From Pseudomonas sp. NKUCC02_KPG (GTDB taxonomy: Bacteria; Pseudomonadota; Gammaproteobacteria; Pseudomonadales; Pseudomonadaceae), in NCBI RefSeq assembly GCF_019345465.1, contig NZ_JAHKRC010000004.1, positions 62,001 to 126,000 of the forward strand: 64,000 bases of DNA, written 5' to 3'. The notes beneath the pieces were generated by a model. The model did no database searches, was not told the DNA's origin, and saw nothing but the letters and a program-made list of their open reading frames with translations. Numbering within the stretch: position 1 is the stretch's first letter; each line of letters starts with the position of its first letter. This document shows, in pieces, positions 31,141-41,960 of this stretch. Position numbers and translations under genes: made by a program.

Positions 31141-32706
31141 ATGCGTAACAACCAGCCCATCACTCAACGCGAACGCACATTCCCCGCGCAACAACGGTTG
31201 ATCTCCACGACCGATGCCAAAGGCGTGATTTCCTATTGCAACGATGACTTTATGGAAATCAGCGGGTTTTCGCGTGAGGAGCTGATACGCGCACCGCACA
31301 ATCTTGTGCGCCATCCCGACGTGCCGCCTGCCGTGTTCGAGCATATGTGGAGCACCCTGAAAAAGGGTGCGCCGTGGATGGGTATCGTCAAGAACCGCTG
31401 CAAAAATGGCGACCATTACTGGGTCAATGCGTATGTCACCCCGATCTTCGAGAACGAACGCGTGGTGGGTTACGAGTCGGTACGGATCAAACCGACCGCC
31501 GAACAGATCCGCCGTGCCGAAGGCCTGTACTCTCGCCTCAACCGGGGCAAATCGGCAGTGCCGCAGCGTGACAAGTGGCTACCGGTGCTGCAGGACTGGC
31601 TGCCCTTTATTCTGGTCAGTCAATTGAGCTTCACGATTGGTGCCCTGCTCAACTCCAGCTGGGGTTTTGCCCTGGCAGCCCTGCTGTCGATTCCGCTGGG
31701 ACTGCTGGGCCTGACCTGGCAACAGCGCGGGATCAAGCGACTGCTACGCCTGGCAGAACAAACCACGTCTGACCCGCTGATTGCACAGATGTACACCGAC
31801 AGCCGCGGCCCGCAAGCACGCCTGGAGATGTCCATCCTGAGCCAGGAAGCACGCCTGAAAACCTGCCTGACACGCCTGCAGGACACCGCCGAGCATCTGA
31901 GCGGGCAAGCCCGTCAATCCGACATTCTGGCCCACAAGAGCTCTGTCGGGCTGGAGCGCCAGCGGGTCGAGACTGAACAAGTGGCAACGGCGGTCAATCA
32001 GATGGCCGCGACCACACAAGAAGTGGCCAGCCACGTACAACGCACGGCTGACGCCACGCAAGAAGCCAACCGCCTGACCAGTCGCGGCCGCGATATTGCC
32101 GGTGAAACCCGCGAAGCCATTCAGCGCCTGTCAGTGGTGGTAGGCGAAACCGGTGCCACCGTCACGCAACTGGCCAAGGACAGTGACGAAATCGGCGGCG
32201 TGGTTGACGTGATCAAAGGCATTGCCGACCAGACCAACCTGCTGGCCCTGAACGCAGCCATCGAAGCGGCGCGAGCCGGTGAAATGGGCCGTGGCTTTGC
32301 CGTGGTGGCGGACGAAGTGCGCCAACTGGCGCAACGCACCAGCGCTTCCACCGGGCAAATTCACAGCCTGATTGCAAAGCTGCAACAGACCGCAGCCACT
32401 GCCGTCCAAACCATGGACGCCGGTCACCGTCAGGCTGAAGAAGGCGTGGCTCGGGTGCTGGAAGCCGACAAGGCGCTGGTGGGCATCAGCGAAGCGGTGG
32501 CCAATATCACCGACATGACTGCCCAGATCGCAGCGGCTACCGAGGAGCAAAGTGCGGTAGCTGAAGAAGTCAGCCGTAACATCAGCACCATTGCCGACCT
32601 GGCAGACCAGACCTCTGAACAGGCGCAGCATTCAGCGCTGTTGAGCGAAGAACTGAGCCAGACCGTAAACAGCCAGTACTCGCTGGTGGAACGGTTTAAC
32701 CGCTGA
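31141..32706 (+). CDS. aer: Aerotaxis receptor Aer (PAS-containing methyl-accepting chemotaxis protein)
   Basis: 521 residues. N-terminal PAS domain ~10-115 ([46 protein letters not shown]) that would bind FAD; membrane anchor of two short helices ~155-195 with no periplasmic domain; HAMP-like linker; coiled-coil signalling domain with the hairpin tip [37 protein letters not shown] (~360-398). Senses redox state of the respiratory chain and signals to CheA. The neighbouring cbb3 oxidase genes make a functional link plausible. Confidence 0.93.
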   Translation: MRNNQPITQRERTFPAQQRLISTTDAKGVISYCNDDFMEISGFSREELIRAPHNLVRHPDVPPAVFEHMWSTLKKGAPWMGIVKNRCKNGDHYWVNAYVTPIFENERVVGYESVRIKPTAEQIRRAEGLYSRLNRGKSAVPQRDKWLPVLQDWLPFILVSQLSFTIGALLNSSWGFALAALLSIPLGLLGLTWQQRGIKRLLRLAEQTTSDPLIAQMYTDSRGPQARLEMSILSQEARLKTCLTRLQDTAEHLSGQARQSDILAHKSSVGLERQRVETEQVATAVNQMAATTQEVASHVQRTADATQEANRLTSRGRDIAGETREAIQRLSVVVGETGATVTQLAKDSDEIGGVVDVIKGIADQTNLLALNAAIEAARAGEMGRGFAVVADEVRQLAQRTSASTGQIHSLIAKLQQTAATAVQTMDAGHRQAEEGVARVLEADKALVGISEAVANITDMTAQIAAATEEQSAVAEEVSRNISTIADLADQTSEQAQHSALLSEELSQTVNSQYSLVERFNR

Positions 32707-32711
32707 CACAA

Positions 32712-32740
32712 AAAAGCCAGCGAATCACTCGCTGGCTTTT
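32712..32740. terminator. Bidirectional terminator between aer and the autotransporter gene
   Basis: Perfect 12-bp stem AAAAGCCAGCGA / TCGCTGGCTTTT with a 5-nt loop: A-run on one side, T-run on the other, so it can stop both convergent transcripts. Confidence 0.93.
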
Positions 32741-32754
32741 CCTTTCACCCGGCA

Positions 32755-35283
32755 TCAAAACGCGTATCGAAGACCGACGCTCCCACCCCAGGGCTGCTTG
32801 ATTTTCGTACCGTTCATGTATTCGAAATCCGCATGCAATTGCAGATCCTTGGCCACTGACAGAGACAAGCCTGCACCCAACTCAGCCCGAGTGCCCTGCA
32901 GGTCATTCCTGAAGCTGTTGCCATTGACCTTGACTTCATTGTCACGGGCAAACTCGTGAGCCAGTGCCACCTTGACGTAAGGGCTCACCCATTGATTACG
33001 ATGCTCGACCGTGGCCCCCACTTTACCGAGCAGTGAACGGGTCGTGGCACTGCGCGCCTGCAATCCGCTATCCAGGTTGAGAGACTTGCCCTGCACGGCG
33101 ACCGCTGAAACCTGAACAAAGGGCTCGACGAACAGGCGCTCTGTCAGTTGAACCTCGCGACCGGCCTCCAGCGAAGCCCCGACACCATAATTGCGATACG
33201 TTCCTTTGGCTTTGGTTGAGTTACTCATCACGACGTCAGCGCGGTTCTGAAACTGATTGAGCTTGAGCAATCCGTCGACGTAGTAACCATCACTGCCCAT
33301 CCAGGTACCGTACCCACCCACATAGAAGCTCTGGACAGTACCCGCAGAACCGCGAGCCTGCGACAGGCCGGACTTGCTGTGCCCCGCCAGCAGGCCGACC
33401 ATCAGTACCCCGTCGCTACTGTCCAGCGGAGTGTCCGCGCCAAGGGAAAACCCGGCCTGGTTTTGCCTGTATCTCAGCCCATCGCTGCCCGCGACCTGAT
33501 GCTTGTTACCGTAGCCGAGCATCCAGCCACCGCCCTGCCCACTGCTTCGCACCTCATTCATACGACTGCGCAAGGCGCTCATCTCGCCATACCAGACAGT
33601 TGGGGCACTATTGAACAATGCCTGGACGCTTCGGGTTGCAGGGCTCACCTCACGACCGCCGCTGACCAGAAACCAGTCGTCGCCCAGGCGCTCTATACCG
33701 TAGGAGTAAGCACCAAGGTCAACACGCTCGCCGACCACATTGAACACGGCGTCACCGCCTTCGGTGTGGACGACTTGCACAGGATCAAAGCTGGCGGGTG
33801 GCTCGATGCCGCTGTTATGAATATTCAACCGATGGCGGCCGCTGGCTTGACCGTCCACCGCAAGAAAATCAGCTCGGCGGTTGTTTATATCCAGCTTCAG
33901 CCCAAAGTCACCATTGCCCGACAACTCGCCGACGGTTAACTGGTGAAAGCCTTCAAACCCTGCGAAATTAACCGCCCCGCCGCCAAGCACCAGCGACTCG
34001 ACGTTGCTGTCACCCGTAATGTTCCAGCTGACGCCCGCATCAAGTTGCAGGCTCCGGACATCGACCATTTGACCGGTAAAGCGCGTCCCGTTCTGCAAGC
34101 GGACATTGACCAGAGAGCCTTCAGGAATGGTCATGTTGCCGTGTAAAAAACTGCCATCCACTACGAGATCCAGCACACTGCCAAGCTTCACACCGAGCAA
34201 CTCACCCGTGCCATTGTTGGCCGACAAGGTGGAGCCATTCCTCACCGTCACCAGGGCCTCTGATGCCCCTTCAACCTGTATTACAAGGCCATCGGTGCTG
34301 CTCAGGTACGCACCTGCAACATCGACCGTAATGCCTTGGCCTCTGATGTTAATCACCGCCCCATTTTGCGACTGGATTGAACCGCCATTGACTGCCAGGC
34401 TACCGCCACTGAGTTGCGCCCCGACAGCCCCGGCGCCATTGGCCTTGACATGAGCATTATTGAGTTCGACCCGGCCGCCGTCTTCAACCTGGATACCCGC
34501 CGAACCTTCACCAAAGGTTTCGACATGACTGTCGCTCAGCTTCACCAGACTATTGGCACCGCTGGCGAACGCACCATGGGACTCGGCTCCATACGTGGTG
34601 ATCGAAGAGCCTGTGTTTAGATCAATCGAGGAGCCACCGCCCGCGAAAACCCCAGCGGATTGGTCCCCGAAAGTGCTGATTGAACTACCGCGCAAGTTTA
34701 CAGAGGCTTCGGTCAGTGCCCTGACCCCAAAAGCACGATTACCCTCTGTGTTAATGACCAGGTTGGCACCCTTGAACTCGCCTCTCTGCCAGCCCCTGAT
34801 CCCGATACTGTCATCCCCCCTGGTCGTAATGGAGCCCGAGCCAAGGTTGAGTTGGGCGTTACTGGCGACAAAGAGCCCAAAGGCACTTTCGCCGACAGTT
34901 ACCACATCGATTTTTTCTACATCAGCCTTGGCGTAATTACCGACCAACAGTCCGGCAGAGTTTTCACCCGACGTGGTAATTGCCAGATCACCCGTGGCGT
35001 TGAGTTTGCTGTCGTAACCGTTAATAAAGGCACCGAACGAGAACCCCCCGGAGGTCCCTAGACTCATGTTGTGCGCGTTAACTGTTGCGCCGCTCTCGGC
35101 CACAAGGCCATACACGGCATCGCCTGTCGTTTCAATGTCCATATCACTGACACTGACGTGGGTGCCATTTTGAGCAACGACACGATCATCATCGGCTGCC
35201 TGTAGCTGCACACTTGAGAACAACAGTGGCTGACTGACAGCCAGCATAAGAAGGGATTGACGGGTTAGAGGAAACTGAGGCAT
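32755..35283 (-). CDS. Type Va autotransporter with beta-helical passenger
   Basis: 842 residues from MPQFPLTRQSLL (AAGAGA site; a start 16 codons upstream is possible). Signal peptide ~1-29. The passenger (~30-560) is built of ~22-26-residue rungs with a recurrent S-T-x-G-x-x-S-x-G-hydrophobic turn (ITTSGENSAGLLV, ISTFGDQSAGVFA, ITTYGAESHGAFA, VETFGEGSAGIQV), as in pertactin-like adhesins. The barrel ~580-842 ends in GLRYAF with the terminal Phe needed for BAM insertion. I see no serine-protease triad. Likely surface adhesin or biofilm factor. It interrupts the conserved aer-cco order, so it is accessory. Confidence 0.85.
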   Translation of the reverse strand: MPQFPLTRQSLLMLAVSQPLLFSSVQLQAADDDRVVAQNGTHVSVSDMDIETTGDAVYGLVAESGATVNAHNMSLGTSGGFSFGAFINGYDSKLNATGDLAITTSGENSAGLLVGNYAKADVEKIDVVTVGESAFGLFVASNAQLNLGSGSITTRGDDSIGIRGWQRGEFKGANLVINTEGNRAFGVRALTEASVNLRGSSISTFGDQSAGVFAGGGSSIDLNTGSSITTYGAESHGAFASGANSLVKLSDSHVETFGEGSAGIQVEDGGRVELNNAHVKANGAGAVGAQLSGGSLAVNGGSIQSQNGAVINIRGQGITVDVAGAYLSSTDGLVIQVEGASEALVTVRNGSTLSANNGTGELLGVKLGSVLDLVVDGSFLHGNMTIPEGSLVNVRLQNGTRFTGQMVDVRSLQLDAGVSWNITGDSNVESLVLGGGAVNFAGFEGFHQLTVGELSGNGDFGLKLDINNRRADFLAVDGQASGRHRLNIHNSGIEPPASFDPVQVVHTEGGDAVFNVVGERVDLGAYSYGIERLGDDWFLVSGGREVSPATRSVQALFNSAPTVWYGEMSALRSRMNEVRSSGQGGGWMLGYGNKHQVAGSDGLRYRQNQAGFSLGADTPLDSSDGVLMVGLLAGHSKSGLSQARGSAGTVQSFYVGGYGTWMGSDGYYVDGLLKLNQFQNRADVVMSNSTKAKGTYRNYGVGASLEAGREVQLTERLFVEPFVQVSAVAVQGKSLNLDSGLQARSATTRSLLGKVGATVEHRNQWVSPYVKVALAHEFARDNEVKVNGNSFRNDLQGTRAELGAGLSLSVAKDLQLHADFEYMNGTKIKQPWGGSVGLRYAF

Positions 35284-35480
35284 CTGATTGAATTCTCTTG
35301 TTGTTGAGCCTTGTACGCAGCCCAACAACAATGCCGAGCCACCTTACGCAATGGCTCCACAGCATGAAAATAATCAGCAATCCGACATATAAGTCTTATC
35401 TTTAAAGCCTGTAGGAATTAACGCCATGTTTTTAACCACCGTTGACACCTTACAGTCCGAGCGCCTGCAAGGCATTGGCG

Positions 35481-36164
35481 TCAATGGGCACTCAACCAAT
35501 GCGCAATCTTGTCTGCCGCCCCATCCAGATGCTGCTCATGGATAAACCCCGAGGCCTTTAACGGCTTGAGGTCGTGATCTCCCGACACCAGCCACAGCAC
35601 TTCAATGCCAGGCGCCAGCTTGTAGGCCTCCACCGCCTCTCGATTGCCCAAGGCATCACGCTCACCTTGCACGATCAAGGCGGGCGTCTTGAGCTCAGCC
35701 AGGTGTGCCACACGGGGTTTTTCCGGTTTGCCGCTCGCGTAGAACGGATAACCCAGGCACACCAGGCCATCCGCTTGCAATTCATCCGCCAGCATACTGG
35801 CCATACGCCCGCCCATTGACTTGCCGCCAATGACCAATGGCCCAGCGACATGCCGTCGCACCTCGCTAAACACTTCACGCCAGCATTCGAGCAATTTGGC
35901 CTGCTGATTTGGAGGCCTTTTGCCACCATCGAGACGCCGTTGTGCCATGTATGGGAACTCGAAGCGCAACACGCTCACCCCGCGTGCAGCAAGGCGCTCA
36001 GCCATACCGTCCATCCAGATGCTGTCCATCGGCGCACCCGCACCGTGAGCCAGGATCAGGGTCGCGGATGAGGCTCCACAGGCGCCATTCCACAACCAGC
36101 CCCGCTGTTCCACGCACTGCAGCCATTGATCCCCGTCAATACCGACCTTGCCTGCTACACCCAT
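35481..36164 (-). CDS. Alpha/beta-hydrolase (KANL3/Tex30-like dienelactone-hydrolase fold)
   Basis: 227 residues from MGVAGKVGIDGDQW with a GAGG ribosome site. Oxyanion loop LILAHGAGAPMDS, nucleophile elbow GGKSMGGR (Ser in G-x-S-x-G), acidic residue in QGERDALGN and catalytic His in VSGDHDLKP form a complete triad. Substrate unknown. Divergent from the first cbb3 operon; the ANR box for that operon lies inside the first codons of this gene. Confidence 0.82.
   Translation of the reverse strand: MGVAGKVGIDGDQWLQCVEQRGWLWNGACGASSATLILAHGAGAPMDSIWMDGMAERLAARGVSVLRFEFPYMAQRRLDGGKRPPNQQAKLLECWREVFSEVRRHVAGPLVIGGKSMGGRMASMLADELQADGLVCLGYPFYASGKPEKPRVAHLAELKTPALIVQGERDALGNREAVEAYKLAPGIEVLWLVSGDHDLKPLKASGFIHEQHLDGAADKIAHWLSAH
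36126..36139 (+). promoter_or_regulatory. ANR box for the first cbb3 operon
   Basis: TTGATCCCCGTCAA, one mismatch from TTGAT-N4-ATCAA, 98 bp before the ccoN ATG and within the 5' coding part of the divergent hydrolase gene. A TATAAC hexamer follows at 36189. Such a site marks this operon as the oxygen-limited (cco2) type. Confidence 0.75.
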
Positions 36165-36237
36165 GCTTGCCTCGCTTTTAGTCTGCCTATAACTCCAGGC
36201 GTGCCTTTGTATTCGCCTGAACCGTGGATGGGGAACC

Positions 36238-37662
36238 ATGAACACTTCTACAAGTACCGCCTACAACTACAAGGTGGTCCGCCAATTTGCCATTATGACG
36301 GTGGTTTGGGGCATCGTCGGTATGGGGCTCGGCGTTTTTCTCGCCGCGCAGTTGGTCTGGCCAGAACTCAACTTCAATTTGCCTTGGACCAGTTTCGGGC
36401 GCCTGCGCCCTTTGCACACGAACGCCGTCATTTTTGCCTTCGGCGGCTGCGCCTTGTTCGCCGCCTCGTTCTACTCGGTGCAACGCACCTGCCAGGCCAC
36501 GCTGTTCTCGCCCAAGATTGCGGCGTTTACCTTCTGGGGCTGGCAACTGGTGATTGTGCTCGCGGCCATCAGCCTGCCGCTGGGCTACACCAGTTCCAAG
36601 GAATACGCCGAGCTGGAATGGCCGATCGACATTTTGATCACCATCGTCTGGGTCGCATACGCCATCGTGTTCTTCGGCACGATCATGAAGCGCAAGACCA
36701 AGCACATTTACGTGGGCAACTGGTTCTTCGGCGCCTTCATCGTGACCGTGGCCATTTTGCACATCGTCAATAACCTGGAAATCCCGGTCAGCTTCACCAA
36801 GTCCTACTCGCTCTACGGTGGCGCCACTGACGCCATGGTGCAGTGGTGGTACGGGCATAACGCTGTGGGCTTTTTCCTGACCGCGGGCTTTTTGGGGATG
36901 ATGTACTACTTCGTGCCAAAACAGGCCGAACGTCCGATCTACTCCTATCGCCTGTCCATCGTGCACTTCTGGGCGCTGATCACCCTGTACATCTGGGCCG
37001 GCCCTCACCACTTGCACTACACCGCGCTGCCGGACTGGGCCCAGTCGCTGGGCATGGTGATGTCGCTGATTCTGCTGGCACCGAGCTGGGGCGGCATGAT
37101 CAACGGCATGATGACCCTCTCGGGCGCCTGGCATAAGTTGCGCAGCGACCCGATCCTGCGCTTCCTCGTTGTGTCACTGGCGTTCTACGGCATGTCGACC
37201 TTTGAAGGCCCGATGATGGCGATCAAGACCGTCAACGCCCTCTCCCACTACACCGACTGGACCATCGGCCACGTACACGCCGGTGCGTTGGGCTGGGTAG
37301 CGATGATCTCGATCGGCGCGCTGTATCACATGATCCCGAAAATCTTCGGTCGCCCGCAGATGTACAGCATGGGCCTGATCAACGCGCACTTCTGGCTGGC
37401 CACTATCGGCACCGTGCTCTACATCGCGTCGATGTGGGTCAACGGCATTGCTCAAGGCCTGATGTGGCGCGCAGTCAACGAAGACGGAACGCTGACCTAC
37501 TCCTTCGTCGAAACCCTGGTGGCCAGCCATCCGGGCTATGTCGTACGACTGGTCGGTGGTGCGATCTTCTTCAGCGGCATGTTGCTGATGGCTTACAACA
37601 CTTGGCGCACCGTGCGTAACGCCGAGCCCGCTGAAGTCGTAGCCGCCGCGCAGATGGCCTGA
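36238..37662 (+). CDS. ccoN: cbb3-type cytochrome c oxidase subunit I, operon 2
   Basis: 474-residue heme-copper oxidase core with 12 helices; binds low-spin heme b and the heme b3-CuB centre and pumps protons. Seen: conserved histidines in [51 protein letters not shown] and [18 protein letters not shown]. Nearly identical in its middle to the second ccoN at 39902 but different at both ends. By synteny this is ccoN2 of PAO1, the low-oxygen-induced copy. Followed by ccoO after 10 bp. Confidence 0.96.
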   Translation: MNTSTSTAYNYKVVRQFAIMTVVWGIVGMGLGVFLAAQLVWPELNFNLPWTSFGRLRPLHTNAVIFAFGGCALFAASFYSVQRTCQATLFSPKIAAFTFWGWQLVIVLAAISLPLGYTSSKEYAELEWPIDILITIVWVAYAIVFFGTIMKRKTKHIYVGNWFFGAFIVTVAILHIVNNLEIPVSFTKSYSLYGGATDAMVQWWYGHNAVGFFLTAGFLGMMYYFVPKQAERPIYSYRLSIVHFWALITLYIWAGPHHLHYTALPDWAQSLGMVMSLILLAPSWGGMINGMMTLSGAWHKLRSDPILRFLVVSLAFYGMSTFEGPMMAIKTVNALSHYTDWTIGHVHAGALGWVAMISIGALYHMIPKIFGRPQMYSMGLINAHFWLATIGTVLYIASMWVNGIAQGLMWRAVNEDGTLTYSFVETLVASHPGYVVRLVGGAIFFSGMLLMAYNTWRTVRNAEPAEVVAAAQMA

Positions 37663-37672
37663 GGAGTTGGCA

Positions 37673-38281
37673 ATGAAACACGAAGTCATTGAAAAAAATA
37701 TCGGCCTGATGCTGTTGCTGATGATCCTGTGCGTGAGCGTGGGTGGCCTGACGCAAATCGTCCCTTTGTTCTTTGAGGACGTGACCAACACCCCGGTGGA
37801 GGGCATGAAGCCTTACACCGCGCTGCAACTGGAAGGTCGCGACATTTATATCCGCGAAGGCTGCGTGCAGTGTCACTCGCAGATGATCCGCCCGTTCCGC
37901 GCCGAGACCGAGCGTTACGGTCACTACTCGGTCGCCGGTGAAAGCGTGTGGGATCACCCGTTCCTGTGGGGCTCCAAGCGCACCGGGCCGGACCTGGCCC
38001 GTGTCGGCGGCCGTTACTCCGATGACTGGCACCGCGCGCATTTGTACAACCCGCGCAACGTAGTGCCCGAGTCGAAGATGCCAGCGTACCCGTGGCTGGT
38101 GGAGGCCCCGGTAGACAGCAGCCACACAGAAAAGAAACTTGAAGTGATGCGCACCCTGGGCGTGCCGTACACCGACGAAGACATCGCCAACGCCAAGCAG
38201 TCGGTGCAAGGCAAAACCGAAATGGACGCGTTGGTGGCCTATCTGCAAGTGCTCGGCACTGCCATCAAGAGCAAGAGGTAA
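37673..38281 (+). CDS. ccoO: cbb3-type cytochrome c oxidase subunit II, operon 2
   Basis: 202 residues from [11 protein letters not shown] with GAGGAG 8 nt upstream. One N-terminal membrane helix and a periplasmic mono-heme c domain with the [11 protein letters not shown] motif; the distal Met ligand is likely in ESKMPAYPW. Passes electrons from CcoP to CcoN. Confidence 0.95.
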   Translation: MKHEVIEKNIGLMLLLMILCVSVGGLTQIVPLFFEDVTNTPVEGMKPYTALQLEGRDIYIREGCVQCHSQMIRPFRAETERYGHYSVAGESVWDHPFLWGSKRTGPDLARVGGRYSDDWHRAHLYNPRNVVPESKMPAYPWLVEAPVDSSHTEKKLEVMRTLGVPYTDEDIANAKQSVQGKTEMDALVAYLQVLGTAIKSKR

Positions 38282-38284
38282 GTC

Positions 38285-38488
38285 ATGGTCTTCGAGATGA
38301 GTAGTGGAATGATTCGCGGCCTGGGCACCGTGGTGGTGGCCGTGGCGTTTATCGGTCTGGCGTTGTGGGTGTTCAGCCCGCGACGCAAATCGGAGTTTGA
38401 AGACGCGACCTTACTGCCATTCAAGGACGATCCAGAGGCGATTCAACACGTCGAGCAAGAACAAGCGTCTAGGAGTAACAAAGCATGA
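38285..38488 (+). CDS. ccoQ: cbb3-type cytochrome oxidase subunit IV (CcoQ), operon 2
   Basis: 67-residue single-helix subunit: membrane segment [21 protein letters not shown], then [20 protein letters not shown]. Stabilises CcoP in the complex. Starts 3 nt after ccoO and overlaps ccoP by ATGA. An internal Met (MSSGM) could be the real start. Confidence 0.92.
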   Translation: MVFEMSSGMIRGLGTVVVAVAFIGLALWVFSPRRKSEFEDATLLPFKDDPEAIQHVEQEQASRSNKA

Positions 38489-39423
38489 CCACCTTCTGGA
38501 GTCTTTATATATGCGTGCTGACCATTGGCACGTTGATCGGCCTGACCTGGCTGCTGGTCAGTACGCGCAAGGGCGAAACCAAGAGCGATACCGTCGAGAC
38601 CATGGGCCACAGCTTCGACGGCATCGAGGAGTATGACAACCCGCTGCCGCAATGGTGGTTCATGTTGTTCGTCGGCACGCTGGTGTTTGCGGTGGGGTAC
38701 TTGATCCTTTACCCGGGCCTGGGCAACTGGAAAGGCCTGCTGCCCGGTTATGAAAATGGCTGGACCGGCGCCAATGAATGGCAGAAGGAAATGGACAAGG
38801 CGGATGCCAGGTTCGGGCCGATCTTCGCCAAATACGCTGCCATGCCGGTGGAGCAAGTCGCGCAGGATCCGGCCGCACTGAAAATGGGGGGACGCCTGTT
38901 TGCCTCCAACTGCTCGGTGTGTCACGGCTCGGACGCCAAAGGCGCTTTCGGCTTCCCGAATCTGGCCGACAACACCTGGCGCTGGGGCGGCGATGCCGAC
39001 ACCATCAAGGCCACCATCATGGGCGGACGTATTGCCGCGATGCCGGCCTGGGGTGAAGTATTGGGCGAAGCCGGGGTCAAGAACGTTGCCGCCTACGTGC
39101 GTCACGACCTGGCGGGCCTGCCTTTGCCGCAAGACACTTCGGTGGATCTGGCGGCGGGCAAGCAAGCCTATGACACCACTTGCGTGGCTTGCCACGGGGC
39201 AAACGGCAAGGGCATGCAGCTGATGGGGGCGCCGGACCTGACCCAACCTGCGGGCTTTATCTACGGCACCAGCCTGGCGCAATTGCAGCAAACCATTCGC
39301 CACGGTCGCCAGGGTCACATGCCTGCGCAAAACGAGTTGCTGGGCAACGACAAGGTGCAGTTACTGGCGGCATACGTGTTCAGCTTGTCACATGGTAATC
39401 AAGAGGAAAAAACAGCCGAATAA
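38485..39423 (+). CDS. ccoP: cbb3-type cytochrome c oxidase subunit III, di-heme, operon 2
   Basis: 312 residues: two membrane helices (~1-25 and ~55-80, [24 protein letters not shown]) and two c-type heme domains with [12 protein letters not shown] (~140) and [12 protein letters not shown] (~230). Accepts electrons from soluble cytochrome c. 13 residues shorter than the operon 1 copy because a loop after the second helix is missing. Confidence 0.95.
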   Translation: MTTFWSLYICVLTIGTLIGLTWLLVSTRKGETKSDTVETMGHSFDGIEEYDNPLPQWWFMLFVGTLVFAVGYLILYPGLGNWKGLLPGYENGWTGANEWQKEMDKADARFGPIFAKYAAMPVEQVAQDPAALKMGGRLFASNCSVCHGSDAKGAFGFPNLADNTWRWGGDADTIKATIMGGRIAAMPAWGEVLGEAGVKNVAAYVRHDLAGLPLPQDTSVDLAAGKQAYDTTCVACHGANGKGMQLMGAPDLTQPAGFIYGTSLAQLQQTIRHGRQGHMPAQNELLGNDKVQLLAAYVFSLSHGNQEEKTAE

Positions 39424-39477
39424 TTACCAGACATTTCCTGCCGCATCATTTTGGTGCGGCAGTTCCCGCCTCAAAGC

Positions 39478-39492
39478 GCGACCAAGTGTCGC
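39478..39492. promoter_or_regulatory. GCGAC-N5-GTCGC dyad (possible RegA/RoxR-type redox regulator site)
   Basis: GCGACCAAGTGTCGC, followed by ACC. It fits the GCGNC-Nx-GNCGC pattern described for RegA/PrrA-family regulators, whose Pseudomonas member is RoxR. A near-identical 18-bp stretch occurs before ccoG at 44025. Confidence 0.4.
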
Positions 39493-39803
39493 ACCTCTTT
39501 CTAGTCCGTTATTGCTCTCCCGCCATTCAGGACTAAGCTCTTGTCTTGCGTGATCGGGATTTTCCCGGCTCTACGTCAAGTGAAATTAATCGGTAAGTTG
39601 AAGGGCACTGTTACGGGCCACACTAGTGGGTTTACAACGGCTGTCGTCCATTGCGAAGTTCGCCATGCTCTCGCCATGCCTTACCCCCACTTGAACCTGC
39701 CCGCTTCTCCCCCTTCGGTTTTGCCCTCCGCGCGGCATTTTAGAGAGGTCCGTTTGACCTTACTCCCCGCATGGAAAGGCCGCAGAATAAGCCTTGGAAA
39801 GCA

Positions 39804-39817
39804 TTGACCGGGGTCAT
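39804..39817 (+). promoter_or_regulatory. Degenerate ANR-like box before the second cbb3 operon
   Basis: TTGAC-CGGG-GTCAT. Two substitutions weaken it, but its centre is ~41-44 bp from the start site expected for the TATACA hexamer at 39843-39848, the classical activator position. Confidence 0.45.
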
Positions 39818-39901
39818 GCTTCGTTGCAATACCCCTACGCTTTATACATACTTGCGACCGATTTTTATCCTAATAAAACACCTAAACCGTGGAACCTTAG
39901 A

Positions 39902-41344
39902 ATGAGCACAGCAATCAGTCCGACTGCTTATAACTATAAGGTAGTCCGCCAGTTCGCCATCATGACGGTGGTCTGGGGGATCCTTGGCATGGGGCTCGGG
40001 GTTTTCATCGCGTCACAGCTTGTGTGGCCTGAATTGAACCTTGGCCTTGAATGGACGACCTTCGGCCGTCTTCGCCCCCTGCATACCAACCTTGTGATCT
40101 TTGCCTTTGGTGGCTGTGCATTGTTTGGCACCTCTTACTACGTCGTGCAGCGCACCTGCCAAACGCGACTGATCTCCGACACGCTCGCCTCGTTTACCTT
40201 CTGGGGTTGGCAGGCAGTGATCATCGGCGCGATCATCACGTTGCCGATGGGTTACACCACGAGCAAAGAATACGCAGAGCTGGAATTGCCTTTGGCAGTC
40301 CTGCTGGCGATCGTCTGGGTGGTCTACGCCATTGTGTTCTTCGGAACCATTACCAAGCGTAAAACCAAGCATATCTATGTCGGCAACTGGTTCTACGGCG
40401 CCTTCATTCTCGTGACGGCAATGCTGCACATCGTCAACCACGCCTCCCTGCCAGTGAGCTTCTTCAAGTCTTACTCGGCATACGCCGGTGCGACAGACGC
40501 CATGATCCAGTGGTGGTATGGCCACAACGCGGTAGGTTTCTTCCTGACGACTGGCTTCCTGGGCATGATGTACTACTTCGTGCCGAAACAGGCCGAGCGC
40601 CCGATCTACTCGTATCGCCTGTCCATCGTGCACTTCTGGGCGCTGATCACCCTCTATATCTGGGCAGGTCCGCACCACTTGCACTACACCGCTCTGCCGG
40701 ACTGGGCCCAGTCGCTGGGCATGGCAATGTCGATCATCCTGCTGGCTCCAAGCTGGGGCGGCATGATCAACGGCATGATGACCCTCTCTGGCGCATGGCA
40801 TAAGTTGCGCACGGACCCGATCCTGCGCTTCCTCGTTGTGTCCCTGGCCTTCTACGGCATGTCGACCTTCGAAGGCCCGATGATGGCAATCAAGACCGTC
40901 AACGCGCTGTCGCACTACACCGACTGGACCATCGGCCACGTACATGCCGGTGCACTGGGCTGGGTTGCGATGATTTCGATCGGCGCCATGTACCACATGA
41001 TCCCGAAAGTCTATGGCCAAAAGCAGATGTACAGCACCGGCCTGATCAACGTGCACTTCTGGCTGGCAACAATCGGTACCGTGCTTTACATCGCTTCGAT
41101 GTGGGTCAACGGCATCACACAGGGCCTGATGTGGCGTGCAATCAACGACGACGGGACGCTGACCTACTCGTTCGTGGAAGCACTGCAAGCCAGTCACCCC
41201 GGCTTTATCGTTCGCGCCCTGGGCGGTGCCATTTTCGCCAGCGGCATGCTGTTCATGGCCTACAACGTGTTCCGCACCGTGCGTGCCTCGAACCCGGCAG
41301 AAGCTGAAGCGGCGAGCAAGATTGCTGTAGTTGGAGCTCACTGA
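39902..41344 (+). CDS. ccoN: cbb3-type cytochrome c oxidase subunit I, operon 1
   Basis: 480 residues from [18 protein letters not shown]; an upstream in-frame start would add 36 unlikely residues. Same histidine ligands as the first copy ([45 protein letters not shown]). Divergence from the first copy is concentrated near the ends and in surface loops. Corresponds to ccoN1 of PAO1, the more constitutively expressed isoform. The stop overlaps the ccoO start by one base. Confidence 0.96.
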   Translation: MSTAISPTAYNYKVVRQFAIMTVVWGILGMGLGVFIASQLVWPELNLGLEWTTFGRLRPLHTNLVIFAFGGCALFGTSYYVVQRTCQTRLISDTLASFTFWGWQAVIIGAIITLPMGYTTSKEYAELELPLAVLLAIVWVVYAIVFFGTITKRKTKHIYVGNWFYGAFILVTAMLHIVNHASLPVSFFKSYSAYAGATDAMIQWWYGHNAVGFFLTTGFLGMMYYFVPKQAERPIYSYRLSIVHFWALITLYIWAGPHHLHYTALPDWAQSLGMAMSIILLAPSWGGMINGMMTLSGAWHKLRTDPILRFLVVSLAFYGMSTFEGPMMAIKTVNALSHYTDWTIGHVHAGALGWVAMISIGAMYHMIPKVYGQKQMYSTGLINVHFWLATIGTVLYIASMWVNGITQGLMWRAINDDGTLTYSFVEALQASHPGFIVRALGGAIFASGMLFMAYNVFRTVRASNPAEAEAASKIAVVGAH

Positions 41345-41955
41345 TGATCAAGCACGATACAATCGAGAAGAATATTGGCCTGATGGCTTTCTTCATGGTC
41401 ATCGCCGTGAGCATTGGCGGCCTGACCCAAATCGTTCCGCTGTTCTTCCAGGACGTGACCAACACTCCGGTCGAGGGCATGAAGCCACGCACCGCGCTGG
41501 AACTGGAAGGCCGTGATATCTATATCGCCAACGGCTGTGTCGGCTGCCACTCGCAGATGATCCGTCCGTTCCGTGCCGAAACCGAACGTTACGGTCACTA
41601 CTCGGTTGCCGGTGAAAGCGTCTGGGACCACCCGTTCCTGTGGGGCTCCAAGCGTACCGGTCCGGACCTGGCCCGCGTTGGCGGCCGCTACTCCGATGAC
41701 TGGCAGCGTGCGCATTTGTACAACCCGCGCAACGTTGTGCCCGAGTCGATCATGCCGGCGTACCCGTTCCTCGTAGAGCGCAAGCTGGACGGCAAGGACA
41801 CCGCGAAAAAAATGGAAGTCTTGCGCGAGCTCGGCGTTCCTTACACCGACGAAGACATCGCCGGTGCCAAGGATGCTGTGAAGGGCAAAACTGAAATGGA
41901 CGCACTGGTGGCTTACCTCCAGGGCTTGGGCACCATCATCAAAAGCAAACGGTGA
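41344..41955 (+). CDS. ccoO: cbb3-type cytochrome c oxidase subunit II, operon 1
   Basis: 203 residues, mono-heme c with [11 protein letters not shown] and candidate Met ligand ESIMPAYPF. The N-terminal helix is [20 protein letters not shown]. The reading frame starts within the ccoN stop (TGATG), so the two are translationally coupled. Confidence 0.95.
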   Translation: MIKHDTIEKNIGLMAFFMVIAVSIGGLTQIVPLFFQDVTNTPVEGMKPRTALELEGRDIYIANGCVGCHSQMIRPFRAETERYGHYSVAGESVWDHPFLWGSKRTGPDLARVGGRYSDDWQRAHLYNPRNVVPESIMPAYPFLVERKLDGKDTAKKMEVLRELGVPYTDEDIAGAKDAVKGKTEMDALVAYLQGLGTIIKSKR

Positions 41956-41960
41956 TCTGA

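Larger units (their letters stand above)
39424..39901 (+). other. 478-bp inter-operon region between the two cbb3 operons
   Basis: No convincing gene. It contains a hairpin with arms CTGCCGCA/TGCGGCAG (39438-39462) just after ccoP, with no T-tract, the GCGAC-N5-GTCGC dyad at 39478 and an ANR-like box at 39804 with a TATACA -10 candidate at 39843. The middle (~39540-39790) shows scattered start codons but no coding-like reading frame I trust; it could be a long leader or hide a small RNA. Confidence 0.6.

Noticed and set aside
39541..39807. 88-codon frame in the gap between the cbb3 operons
   Set aside because: No ribosome site, no family resemblance, and it overlaps the ANR-like box.
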